Source: a virus. Taken from it: a DNA stretch of 29,118 nucleotides. The notes below the pieces were generated by a model. The model worked only from the letters and a program-made list of their open reading frames with translations. It did no database searches and was not told where the DNA came from. Of the stretch, positions 14,432-20,079 are shown one piece after another. A program made the translations under genes and the position numbers. The DNA is taken from the IMG/VR virus record IMGVR_UViG_3300048586_000167, positions 1-29,118 of that record; one strand, given 5' to 3'. Within the stretch, counting starts at the first letter, position 1, and each line of letters begins with the position of its first letter.

Positions 14432-14923
14432 TTGGCAAAGTGCAAACGTTGCGGCGACAGTATCTGGCGGTTGGATAGCATCAACGGCATGTGTCACAGT
14501 TGCGCCGTCCAGCACGAGGAAGAGCAAGACGCGCAGCGCGCATCGGCCGCTCGGGCGCTATCCGTGCGAGACGCCCGCGCGCAGAGCATCATCCTCACCA
14601 CAGAGACCAGCGCCAACGATTTGGTGATTGCACAGCGCCTCGGGGTCGTCGCGGCAGAATGCGTCTTCGGAATGCACTTGTTCAAGGACATGTTTGCGGA
14701 GATGCGAGACCTGTTCGGCGGTCGCAGTCAAGCGGTGCAGAATACGCTGAAGGACGCTCGCAAGGTCGCCTTGGACGAATTGCGCAGCGAAGCAGCCTAT
14801 CTTGGCGCCGACGCGGTGATCGGGGTCGATCTGGATTACAGCGAAATCAGCGGAGGCGGAAAGTCGATGCTGTTCCTTGTCGCCAGCGGGACCGCAGTAA
14901 AGCTTAGTAAAACCGAGTATTGA
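14432..14923 (+). CDS. YbjQ (UPF0145) family protein with N-terminal zinc ribbon
   Basis: This 163-residue protein starts at TTG with AGGAG about nine bases upstream. Four cysteines in CxxC pairs (residues 4, 7, 21, 24) form a zinc knuckle. The rest matches the YbjQ/UPF0145 fold, a small domain forming a pentameric ring in solved homologues: [20 protein letters not shown], a long helix with [28 protein letters not shown], and a terminal beta strand. YbjQ proteins are widespread and their role is uncertain; heavy-metal binding has been suggested from similarity. Here it follows the repressor inside the immunity interval, the position of rexAB in lambda, so it is probably expressed in the lysogen as a lysogenic-conversion or exclusion gene. 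That is inference. Confidence 0.85.
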   Translation: MAKCKRCGDSIWRLDSINGMCHSCAVQHEEEQDAQRASAARALSVRDARAQSIILTTETSANDLVIAQRLGVVAAECVFGMHLFKDMFAEMRDLFGGRSQAVQNTLKDARKVALDELRSEAAYLGADAVIGVDLDYSEISGGGKSMLFLVASGTAVKLSKTEY

Positions 14924-14929
14924 CCTAGT

Positions 14930-14963
14930 GCGCGCCGGAGGCTCGACTCGGCCCCCGGCGCGC
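14930..14963 (+). terminator. GC-rich hairpin after the YbjQ-like gene
   Basis: A nine-base perfect stem (GCGCGCCGG with CCGGCGCGC) encloses a 16-base loop that can pair further. It begins seven bases after the stop. No T-run follows, so it is not a classical intrinsic terminator and could act as a 3'-end stabiliser or a Rho-assisted stop. Confidence 0.55.
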
Positions 14964-14991
14964 CTCCATCATCGGGTTCCGACACCAACTG

Positions 14992-15231
14992 ATGATGGAG
15001 ATTCGATTGTTCAAAGTCACTGAGCGCATCACCTGCTCTACCGAAGATGGCCGCCGTGTAATCGTCGAAATGCACCAAATTGTTGAAACCATTACGGATT
15101 TGGATGGCAAAACAGAAGTGGGCATTCGAGGCGCAAAGCACCCCAAGCTGATTGACGGCACCCCGATCCGCTATGGCGACGGCGACGGTGTTTTCATCTT
15201 GTCAGACGGAACCATCATCCGCGCGGAATAG
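14992..15231 (+). CDS. Small hypothetical protein of the immunity region
   Basis: This 79-residue product is mostly beta-strand with charged turns (TEDGRRVIVEMHQIV, LDGKTEVGIRG, LIDGTPIRYGDGDGVFIL) and has no known motif. Two consecutive ATGs open the frame without a clear ribosome binding site; a TTG five codons in has GGAG six bases upstream and could be the true start. It lies behind the YbjQ-like gene and hairpin, in the interval framed by the two operators. Its last 30 bases overlap tail to tail with the leftward 132-residue gene. Confidence 0.6.
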   Translation: MMEIRLFKVTERITCSTEDGRRVIVEMHQIVETITDLDGKTEVGIRGAKHPKLIDGTPIRYGDGDGVFILSDGTIIRAE

Positions 15232-15600
15232 CGGATCACTCGCCGGCAGGATGCTGCGCGCATCATCCATGCGATTGGCGTAGATGGTCCCCCTTATCCC
15301 GGGTTCAAAAAAGCTGCCCGGGCGGATCGGCGGACATTGCACTGGCGTGGCGCGCGGGTGATCTCCGGGCGTCAGCACATACGGGCCAGCCCAGAACATA
15401 ACGACGCCTGCCCGCGTGTCTCGCGGGAAGCCAACCCATATCCTGCCATCATCATCGACAGACATCACGCGACCATACTCTGAGGCCCGCATGGCTCTGC
15501 CGAAGAGGCCAATGACAAAGTCGTTGCTGTTGTCATGCCCAGGGGCCGCGTCCCACAGCTCCGACCCGTGCGGGGCTTTTTCGTCCACTTGATCGTCCAT
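15202..15600 (-). CDS. Hypothetical protein of the immunity region, leftward
   Basis: The ATG is chosen because GGAGG stands six bases upstream; a TTG or ATG further out is weaker. The 132-residue product has no membrane segment or signal peptide. It contains a beta-rich middle (GRVMSVDDDGRIWVGFP, AGVVMFWAGPYVL) with several Pro/Gly turns and no catalytic motif I recognise. It is transcribed away from the rightward operator-promoter, so its own promoter should be in the ~80 bases before the ATG. It converges with the 79-residue gene, overlapping by 30 bases at the 3' ends. Location inside the operator-framed interval suggests expression in the lysogen. Confidence 0.7.
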   Translation of the reverse strand: MDDQVDEKAPHGSELWDAAPGHDNSNDFVIGLFGRAMRASEYGRVMSVDDDGRIWVGFPRDTRAGVVMFWAGPYVLTPGDHPRATPVQCPPIRPGSFFEPGIRGTIYANRMDDARSILPASDPLFRADDGSV

Positions 15601-15680
15601 TTCAGACCTCCATTTGATTTCTTGCACTTACCAGAATGCTAAGTCGCTCCGGCATTTATGCGCAATACGAATTTTCATGC

Positions 15681-15709
15681 TTGACGTGAATATTCACCTT
15701 GCGCATATT
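15681..15709 (+). promoter_or_regulatory. Rightward early promoter with operator palindrome
   Basis: The -35 box TTGACG and -10 box CATATT are separated by 17 bases. The same perfect palindrome GTGAATATTCAC (15686-15697) as in the leftward promoter lies across the -35 box and spacer. The element ATTTATGCGCAATACGAATTTT lies upstream (15654-15675) and matches the one in the divergent repressor region. It faces the long rightward operon, whose first start codon is 30 bases downstream. It is probably shut by the same repressor, with the same logic as OL/OR of lambda. Confidence 0.8.
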
Positions 15710-15738
15710 CAATCCATCGCAACCCGATGGAGGCCACC

Positions 15739-15990
15739 GTGCCACTTATCTTCATCTTCGCCCAACAGGCGCCGGCCAATGCGCCGGAACCACCGAACCT
15801 TCGCTTAGAAGCGAGCCACAGCAGCGCAGCCCGCGCCATGCGAATCCTGCGCGACTTCGCAGCCCTTCACGCCTTGCCTGCCGCTGATCAGCGCGACATC
15901 TGGCGCTTCAACGCTGACCTGATCCGCGCATCCCGCAACCCGATCTCTGTGCCCTCGCGCAGCTGGCCCACCGATGGGGATGCAGCATGA
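15739..15990 (+). CDS. First gene of the rightward operon, hypothetical
   Basis: The GTG start has GGAGG five bases upstream, an almost ideal site; an in-frame ATG four codons earlier would place the RBS inside the gene and is rejected. The 83-residue product begins with a hydrophobic stretch (PLIFIFAQQAP), then a helical part (SSAARAMRILRDFAALHALP, DQRDIWRFNADLIRAS). No family is recognised. As the first gene behind the repressor-controlled promoter it is an early lytic product, and such positions often hold host-takeover or regulatory proteins. It overlaps the next gene by four bases (ATGA). Confidence 0.72.
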   Translation: MPLIFIFAQQAPANAPEPPNLRLEASHSSAARAMRILRDFAALHALPAADQRDIWRFNADLIRASRNPISVPSRSWPTDGDAA

Positions 15991-16313
15991 TGGACAGCCG
16001 CCATCCCCGCATCGATCCGCCCGCTGTGCGATCACGCATGGCTCTCGATCGCCTTCGCGCCGCATGGGACTGGGCGCGCGCCACGCATCCCGCCGTGCAA
16101 GACTTCGACAAGGGCCGCCCCTCCCTGCGCGAGGTTGCCGTCAGCAATTCGTGGGTTCTGCGCGGTGACTGCCCCGATGGCCGCGCGCTGCATGCCTATG
16201 TCCATGACGATGCGCTGCAGATCAGCATCGCCACGCCTGGCCCCTTTGCTCCCATCGCCCATGTCGCGCTGGACCTGCCCGCCCGTCTCGGCGGTCACCC
16301 CAAGGCTGCCTGA
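15987..16313 (+). CDS. Hypothetical phage protein (108 aa)
   Basis: The ATG overlaps the preceding stop by four bases. The 108-residue product has a helical N-terminus rich in Arg and Ala (RSRMALDRLRAAWDWARA) followed by a beta-rich half (VAVSNSWVLRGDCPD, LHAYVHDDALQISIAT). No domain is recognised. It ends five bases before the hairpin-containing spacer, which isolates it from the next gene. Confidence 0.7.
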   Translation: MMDSRHPRIDPPAVRSRMALDRLRAAWDWARATHPAVQDFDKGRPSLREVAVSNSWVLRGDCPDGRALHAYVHDDALQISIATPGPFAPIAHVALDLPARLGGHPKAA

Positions 16314-16317
16314 GGCT

Positions 16318-16349
16318 TTCCGGTGACCGCCCTCGCGGGGGCGGCATCC
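16318..16349 (+). promoter_or_regulatory. Spacer hairpin, homologous to the 19365 element
   Basis: Just after the stop codon a stem CCGCCC/GGGCGG surrounds a six-base loop (16327-16344). The whole element TTCCGGTG...GCATCC aligns with the spacer at 19365-19397, with a stem change from C-G to A-T that keeps pairing. It precedes an AAGGA ribosome site. It may act in mRNA processing, stability or as a gene boundary. Confidence 0.6.
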
Positions 16350-16379
16350 CGAGACCCTCAGCCCAAAAGGATTTGCCCA

Positions 16380-16592
16380 ATGTTTTCGCCACAAGCGCAG
16401 ATCAATGCGCGCACCATCCGCAGGGAGAAGCTGAACCGCACCTGCCGCACCGCGATCCTGATCGGTCGCGAGGTGGTGCCGTTCATCCCGTTCGCCTTTG
16501 CCGTGCTGCTTCTGGCCGATGGCTACCTGCGCCTCGCCTCGGGCGATCTGCAGACCATCCACGCCCAGGCCGAAGCGCTGCGGGGGTGGTGA
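16380..16592 (+). CDS. Small single-span membrane protein
   Basis: This 70-residue product has a basic N-terminus (NARTIRREKLNRTCRT) followed by one transmembrane segment (VVPFIPFAFAVLLLADGYL) and a short polar tail. By the positive-inside rule the N-terminus faces the cytoplasm. The ATG has AAGGA eight bases upstream. No homology was recognised. A small single-span protein in an early phage operon could act on the host envelope, in exclusion, or as a partner of the other membrane genes at 19.4-19.8 kb. Confidence 0.7.
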   Translation: MFSPQAQINARTIRREKLNRTCRTAILIGREVVPFIPFAFAVLLLADGYLRLASGDLQTIHAQAEALRGW

Positions 16593-16636
16593 TGTCAGCG
16601 GCCGTGAAACCCCACCCCACCCTCGGAGCACAGAAG

Positions 16637-16966
16637 ATGGCCAGCAAGGCTGAACTCAACTTCATGGAATTCCTCCAGTCGTTCCGCCGCGGCGAGCTGC
16701 TCGCCGATGGTGACGACAAGCTGAACGAACTGATGGACGCGATGAGCCGCTGTGACGGCAACGGGTCCATGTCGATCAGCTTCAAGTTCACCCGCAACAA
16801 GGCGGGCCAGCTCGAAGTAACGCCGACGATCTCGATCAAGAAGCCGTCCCGTGCCCTTGGCACCGGGATCTACTTCTCGACCGACGATGGCCGCCTCAGC
16901 CGGCGCGACCCGAACCAGCTCGACATCGAGGACGAGATCGAGCGCCGCCGCAACATGGACAACTGA
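16637..16966 (+). CDS. Hypothetical phage protein paired with DUF2303
   Basis: The ATG at this position has GGAG eight bases upstream; an in-frame ATG 15 codons earlier overlaps the previous stop (TGATG) and cannot be excluded. The 109-residue product has an acidic helical N-terminus (NFMEFLQSFRRGELLADGDD) and a beta part (SMSISFKFTRNKAGQLEVTP) that ends with LGTGIYFSTDDGRLSRRDPNQ and a short charged helix. I recall similar proteins encoded directly before DUF2303 genes in alphaproteobacterial phages (not checked). The function is unknown, but close spacing to the next gene suggests a shared role. Confidence 0.75.
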   Translation: MASKAELNFMEFLQSFRRGELLADGDDKLNELMDAMSRCDGNGSMSISFKFTRNKAGQLEVTPTISIKKPSRALGTGIYFSTDDGRLSRRDPNQLDIEDEIERRRNMDN

Positions 16967-16986
16967 CACCACCGAAGGGAGCCGCA

Positions 16987-17841
16987 ATGGCCACGAAATC
17001 CACCACCGAAACCGCGCTGGTCGACAGCCCTGCCGCCTATCCGGGCGAGGCGCTGGACGCCGCTATCCGTGCGGCCCGCATCGCAAGCCCCGTGATCGAA
17101 GGCCCTGACGGCCGCCAATACGCGGCCCTGCCCGAAAATCACCGTCTGACCGAGCTAGTCAACACGCTGCGGCTGCCGCCCTACCCGGCGCAGCGCCTGC
17201 AATTCGACAACCGCGCATCACTGGTGACCTATGCCAACCGGTTCAGGGATGCCCGGTCGATCATCATCGCGGACTATGACAAGCTGGAAATCACCGCGCA
17301 TCTGGACTGGCACCCGCACAACCAGCACGAGGACTTCGGCCTCAGCGGCGCGCAGATCCACACTGCCACACTGAAACTGCGCCCGTCCGAAGAGTTTGCC
17401 CGGTGGAATGCCGCCGCAGGCAAGCTGATGGAACAGGCGGATTTCGCGCGCTTCCTCGAAGAGAACTCGACCGATGTCGCCTATCCCGAGGCGGCGACCA
17501 TGATCGAGATCAGCCGCGACTTCGAAGCGACTGTGGGTCAAACATACAAGTCGGCAGCGCGCCTCGACAACGGCGATCGGCGGATGGTGTTCGAGACTGA
17601 GACTCGCGCCAAGAACGAGGTGGTGATCCCGCAGAAGTTCACCCTGAACATCCCGATCTACAACGGCGAGGAACCCGACACCCTGACCGCGCTTTTCCGC
17701 TGGCGTGCACAGGGTGGCGGCGTGGCACTCGGCTTTGAATGGCATCGGGTCGAATACCAGCGCCAGGCACATTTCGAGCAGATCGCCGCCGCAGCGGCCG
17801 AGGAAACCGGCCTGCCCTACCTCATGGGCCGCCGCCTCTGA
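16987..17841 (+). CDS. DUF2303 (YfdQ-like) phage protein
   Basis: The 284-residue product belongs to DUF2303, proteins found in temperate phages including E. coli YfdQ. Typical features are an N-terminal AAPVI-like segment before a short beta region, LPPYPAQRLQFDNRASLVTYANRF, a central beta-rich domain (KLEITAHLDWHPH, GAQIHTATLKLRPSEEF), and the C-terminal GVALGFEWHRVEYQ. No enzymatic motif is visible. DUF2303 genes are usually located in early phage operons, so an anti-host or recombination-linked function has been considered, but none is established. It has a GGGAG ribosome site. Confidence 0.82.
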   Translation: MATKSTTETALVDSPAAYPGEALDAAIRAARIASPVIEGPDGRQYAALPENHRLTELVNTLRLPPYPAQRLQFDNRASLVTYANRFRDARSIIIADYDKLEITAHLDWHPHNQHEDFGLSGAQIHTATLKLRPSEEFARWNAAAGKLMEQADFARFLEENSTDVAYPEAATMIEISRDFEATVGQTYKSAARLDNGDRRMVFETETRAKNEVVIPQKFTLNIPIYNGEEPDTLTALFRWRAQGGGVALGFEWHRVEYQRQAHFEQIAAAAAEETGLPYLMGRRL

Positions 17842-17852
17842 CCCCATGCCGG

Positions 17853-17872
17853 GCGGGGCGGCGCCACCCCGC
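17853..17872 (+). promoter_or_regulatory. Spacer hairpin after DUF2303 gene
   Basis: GCGGGG pairs with CCCCGC around an eight-base loop, 11 bases after the stop and about 100 bases before the next start. It has no U-tract. It is one of five GC-rich spacer hairpins in this operon. Confidence 0.5.
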
Positions 17873-17969
17873 AAACCTCTCAAGGTTGGAACTGCCCCGG
17901 CCCATGAAGCCACCACTGAAACGGGTCGGGGCGCATTTTCGAACCACTTTGACCCGAAAGGAAAACACG

Positions 17970-18257
17970 ATGACCGATACCGCCGGAATGCGGCCCATCC
18001 TCGTAACGACCAAACACCGCGGCGTGTTCGCGGGGCTGGTGCCGTCCGATCAGGATATCGCCGCGCCGACCATGGCCCTGAAAGAGGCGCGCATGGCGAT
18101 CTACTGGGGCACCACCAAGGGCCTGATGCAGCTCTGCGCCACTGGCCCGACCGAGAAGAGCAAGATCAGCGCGCCCGCCGATATCCCGGTGCTGCATGAC
18201 ATTACGGCCGTTTTCGACATCACGGCGGAGGCCTGGTCCAAATGGCAGGCGGCGTGA
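17970..18257 (+). CDS. DUF6948-like phage protein
   Basis: The ATG has AAAGGA seven to eight bases upstream. The 95-residue product has the pattern I associate with DUF6948: ILVTTKHRGVFAGLV near the N-terminus, MALKEARMAIYWGTT in the middle, a stretch with LCATGP, and a C-terminal helix (DITAEAWSKWQ). Family function is unknown. It ends overlapping the start of the Gly-X repeat gene by 16 bases, so the two are translationally linked. Confidence 0.72.
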   Translation: MTDTAGMRPILVTTKHRGVFAGLVPSDQDIAAPTMALKEARMAIYWGTTKGLMQLCATGPTEKSKISAPADIPVLHDITAVFDITAEAWSKWQAA

Positions 18258-18799
18258 CCCCAGATGATCCGCTGCTCACGATCGATGACATCATCCGCAG
18301 CGGCGCCTGCGTCTCGGGGGCTTATGCCACCCTAGAGCGGGTTGCCACGCGCGTGAGCGCGGCAATGCCTGCCAGTAAGATCAGAGCGCTGCTGACCGAC
18401 GACGAGCAGCGATACGTGGATCGAGCGGAACAGCAAAGCCAGGGCAACGGCGACGGCTACGGCAACGGCGACGGCAACGGCTACGGCAACGGCTACGGCA
18501 ACGGCAACGGCTACGGCTACGGCTACGGCAACGGCAACGGCTACGGCTACGGCAACGGCTACGGCGACGGCTACGGCAACGGCAACGGCGACGGCGACGG
18601 CAACGGCTACGGCAACGGCAACGGCAACGGCTACGGCTACGGCAACGGCTACGGCAACGGCGACGGCAACGGCTACGGCAACGGCAACGGCTACGGCAAC
18701 GGCAACGGCGACGGCGACGGCAACGGCAACGGCGACGGCAACGGCAACGGCAACGGCGACGGCGACGGCAACGGCAACGGCAACGGCGACGGCGGCTGA
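18242..18799 (+). CDS. Gly-X repeat protein with small N-terminal domain
   Basis: The 185-residue product has two parts. Residues 1-67 form an apparently folded helical domain (TIDDIIRSGACVSGAYATL, ALLTDDEQRYVDRAEQQ). Residues 68-184 are nearly perfect Gly-X pairs, where X is Asn, Tyr or Asp. Such a tail should be flexible and disordered. I recall a similar plan, a short domain plus Gly-Tyr/Asp tract, in other phage early proteins, but no function is known to me. A tail of this kind might phase-separate or bind RNA. The gene overlaps the previous one by 16 bases. The repeat DNA should be prone to length change, so different isolates may differ. Confidence 0.78.
   Translation: MAGGVTPDDPLLTIDDIIRSGACVSGAYATLERVATRVSAAMPASKIRALLTDDEQRYVDRAEQQSQGNGDGYGNGDGNGYGNGYGNGNGYGYGYGNGNGYGYGNGYGDGYGNGNGDGDGNGYGNGNGNGYGYGNGYGNGDGNGYGNGNGYGNGNGDGDGNGNGDGNGNGNGDGDGNGNGNGDGG
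18443..18796. repeat. Hexanucleotide-like tandem repeat, GGC(A/T/G)AC
   Basis: Every second codon is GGC and nearly every other codon is AAC, TAC or GAC, giving a (GGCNAC)n array of 354 bases. The first base of the alternating codon varies, while its last two are always AC and the glycine codon is always GGC. Such uniform codon choice points to growth by slippage or unequal crossover. The opposite strand stays open throughout, which is an artefact of the repeat. Confidence 0.95.
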
Positions 18800-18818
18800 T
18801 CGCGCGCGCATGCCTATC

Positions 18819-18840
18819 GACCGGGCATCAAAGCCCGGTC
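18819..18840 (+). promoter_or_regulatory. Spacer hairpin before the ACP gene
   Basis: A perfect eight-base stem GACCGGGC/GCCCGGTC with a six-base loop (ATCAAA) lies between the repeat gene and the acyl carrier protein gene. No T-run follows. It is another of the spacer hairpins with a CGGGC/GCCCG stem core. Confidence 0.6.
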
Positions 18841-18866
18841 ACCACCCCACCTCAGGAACATCCCAA

Positions 18867-19112
18867 ATGCCCGACATCACCACCCGCATCTCTCGCGTCC
18901 TTTGCTCGATCCTCAACGTCGAGCCAGAGCAGATCACCCCCGAGGCGTCAATCATCCAGGACCTTGGTGGCGACAGCCTGGACACGGTCGAAATCGTGAT
19001 GGCCCTCGAGGAAGAGTTCGGGATCGAGATCACCGACGACACCGCCGAGAGCATCCGCACCGTGGGCGATGCCATCACCGCCGTCACCAAGCTGACCAGC
19101 GTCAACGCCTGA
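18867..19112 (+). CDS. Phage-encoded acyl carrier protein
   Basis: The 81-residue protein is a full-length acyl carrier protein. The phosphopantetheine site GGDSLD is intact with Ser37, preceded by IQDLG and followed by TVEIVMALEEEFGIEI, the helix II typical of ACPs. The protein is acidic, as is usual. ACPs carry acyl chains in fatty acid, lipid A or polyketide synthesis, or bind regulatory partners. No acyltransferase, ketosynthase or phosphopantetheinyl transferase is encoded in the visible prophage, so it would use host enzymes. It is not next to fabF, as a host acpP would be, but in a phage operon. The start has AGGA nine bases upstream. A decoy for host ACP-dependent enzymes is an inference. 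Confidence 0.92.
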   Translation: MPDITTRISRVLCSILNVEPEQITPEASIIQDLGGDSLDTVEIVMALEEEFGIEITDDTAESIRTVGDAITAVTKLTSVNA

Positions 19113-19117
19113 ACCCG

Positions 19118-19136
19118 TGCCCGGCGGCACCGGGCA
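19118..19136 (+). promoter_or_regulatory. Spacer hairpin between ACP and Acb2 genes
   Basis: TGCCCGG pairs with CCGGGCA around a five-base loop, five bases after the ACP stop. It is followed closely by the GGAG ribosome site of the next gene and has no T-run. It continues the pattern of one hairpin per spacer. Confidence 0.6.
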
Positions 19137-19152
19137 GAGAATGGAGAACCCC

Positions 19153-19362
19153 ATGCAAACCGTCGACAGCGCATCCGATGATCGCACCGCCAACAATGCG
19201 GTGCGCCACCAATACCGCGTCCTCAGCGATGCAGAGAAACAGCAGATGGTCGAGTTGAAGGACCTCGGCGCGGCCTTCATCGCCAAGTGCACCGAGATGT
19301 CGCTCGCGATCACCAACGCTGAACAGGCGGTCATGTGGGCCGCCAAACACGTCACGCGCTGA
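19153..19362 (+). CDS. acb2: Acb2-family anti-CBASS cyclic-nucleotide sponge (predicted)
   Basis: The 69-residue product shows the signature of the Acb2/Tad1 hairpin family: QYRVLSDAEKQQMVELKDLG, then GAAFIAKC, and the highly characteristic NAEQAVMWAAKHVTR C-terminus (family pattern 'EEAVMWAVKHIT'). Acb2 is a phage protein that sequesters cyclic di- and trinucleotides, so CBASS effectors are not activated. The start is the ATG with GGAG six bases upstream; an ATG four codons earlier would contain that GGAG. The gap between helix 1 and helix 2 is a little shorter than in many homologues. Position in a repressor-controlled accessory operon fits counter-defence. The family call is from remembered sequence patterns, not a search. 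Confidence 0.8.
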   Translation: MQTVDSASDDRTANNAVRHQYRVLSDAEKQQMVELKDLGAAFIAKCTEMSLAITNAEQAVMWAAKHVTR

Positions 19363-19364
19363 CG

Positions 19365-19397
19365 TTCCGGTGTCAGCCCGCGCGCCGGGCTGCATCC
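19365..19397 (+). promoter_or_regulatory. Spacer hairpin, homologous to the 16318 element
   Basis: CAGCCC pairs with GGGCTG around a seven-base loop, within TTCCGGTG...GCATCC. The corresponding stem at 16318 is CCGCCC/GGGCGG, a two-sided change that retains the pair. It is followed by GGAG and the next start. This is the best single piece of evidence that the spacer hairpins are conserved RNA structures. Confidence 0.65.
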
Positions 19398-19421
19398 AGA
19401 GCGCCACTGGAGAACATCGAC

Positions 19422-19613
19422 ATGAGCACGAAGACACAATCAGGCGGCATCAGCACCATCGGGCTGCTCGGCGTCCTGTTCATCGCCCTTAAGCTGACGG
19501 GCCACATCAATTGGTCTTGGTGGTGGGTTCTCGCCCCCTTCTGGATCCCGTTCGCCATCGTTCTCGTCATCATCCTGATCGCGCTGATTGCGCAGGCGGT
19601 GCAAAAATGGTGA
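19422..19613 (+). CDS. Small two-span membrane protein, Fragile-X-F type
   Basis: The 63-residue product has two hydrophobic segments: IGLLGVLFIALKLTGHI and, after WSWWWVLAPFWIP, FAIVLVIILIALIAQ. The central LKLTG.I.WSWWWVL..FWI motif matches small bacterial/phage proteins labelled transmembrane Fragile-X-F, which share this motif with eukaryotic TMEM185. The start has GGAG nine bases upstream. The role in phages is not known; a small inner-membrane protein after Acb2 could act in envelope-linked host takeover. Confidence 0.75.
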   Translation: MSTKTQSGGISTIGLLGVLFIALKLTGHINWSWWWVLAPFWIPFAIVLVIILIALIAQAVQKW

Positions 19614-19777
19614 AGCCGCCCACCCCAGAGTTCAAAAACCACAGCAAGACTGTAGGCATTGAGATCGTTGCCGCAGTGCTTTGCATCTGCGGCCTGATCA
19701 TCGCTGCAGCCCTCATCGAGCCAAAGGCAGAGCCACAAACTTGGCCGCGCACCGGGGAATGGGAGTGCACGCGATGA
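19607..19777 (+). CDS. Small single-span membrane protein (56 aa)
   Basis: It starts seven bases inside the end of the preceding membrane-protein gene. The 56-residue product has a polar N-terminus, a single transmembrane segment (IVAAVLCICGLIIAAALI) and a short tail ending TGEWECTR. There is no signal-peptidase or lipobox motif. The overlap with the two-span protein suggests a paired membrane function. It is coupled to the next gene by ATGA. Short length limits confidence. Confidence 0.65.
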   Translation: MVKPPTPEFKNHSKTVGIEIVAAVLCICGLIIAAALIEPKAEPQTWPRTGEWECTR

Positions 19778-20079
19778 CCGACACATTGACCCCGGCAGCC
19801 AAAGACGTGCTGGCCGAGCGCGACAGGCAGCTCAACGAAGAACGCTGGGACCATGCTTGGGACGACCACTATGAGGAGTGCGAACTCGCCCGTGCAGCGG
19901 CAACCTACGCGATCTGCACCAAGCCAGAGCAGCTGACAATCCGGGGCATGATCTGCTGGCCTTGGCAGAAACACTGGTGGAAGCCCACGACCTATCGCCA
20001 GAATTTGGTCAAGGCCGGGGCACTGATACTCGCTGAAATCGAGCGGCTGGACCGCGCCGCAAGCAGGGGCACGCGATGA
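19774..20079 (+). CDS. Phage protein of the 'LAERDRQ...E.W...DD' family
   Basis: The 101-residue product has a pattern familiar from many temperate phages: DVLAERDRQLNEERW, then a D-D-H-Y stretch (AWDDHYEECELARAAATYA), an aromatic patch (ICWPWQKHWWKP) and a C-terminal helix (NLVKAGALILAEIERLDRA). No enzymatic motif is present, and the function is unknown. ATGA coupling at both ends shows it is part of the operon. The aromatic patch may form a binding site; this is inference. Confidence 0.78.
   Translation: MTDTLTPAAKDVLAERDRQLNEERWDHAWDDHYEECELARAAATYAICTKPEQLTIRGMICWPWQKHWWKPTTYRQNLVKAGALILAEIERLDRAASRGTR

Noticed and set aside
14011-14490. Leftward 159-codon frame across the repressor 3' end and the gap
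   Set aside because: No ribosome site, 3' part antisense to the repressor, and a low-quality N-terminus; only a short helical part looks protein-like.
18443-18796. CRISPR-like array
   Set aside because: The repeat is a continuous short coding hexamer without unique spacers.
18332-18811. Leftward frame of repeated Ala-Val through the Gly-X repeat
   Set aside because: It is only the complementary strand of the (GGCNAC)n array, which has no stops in that frame.
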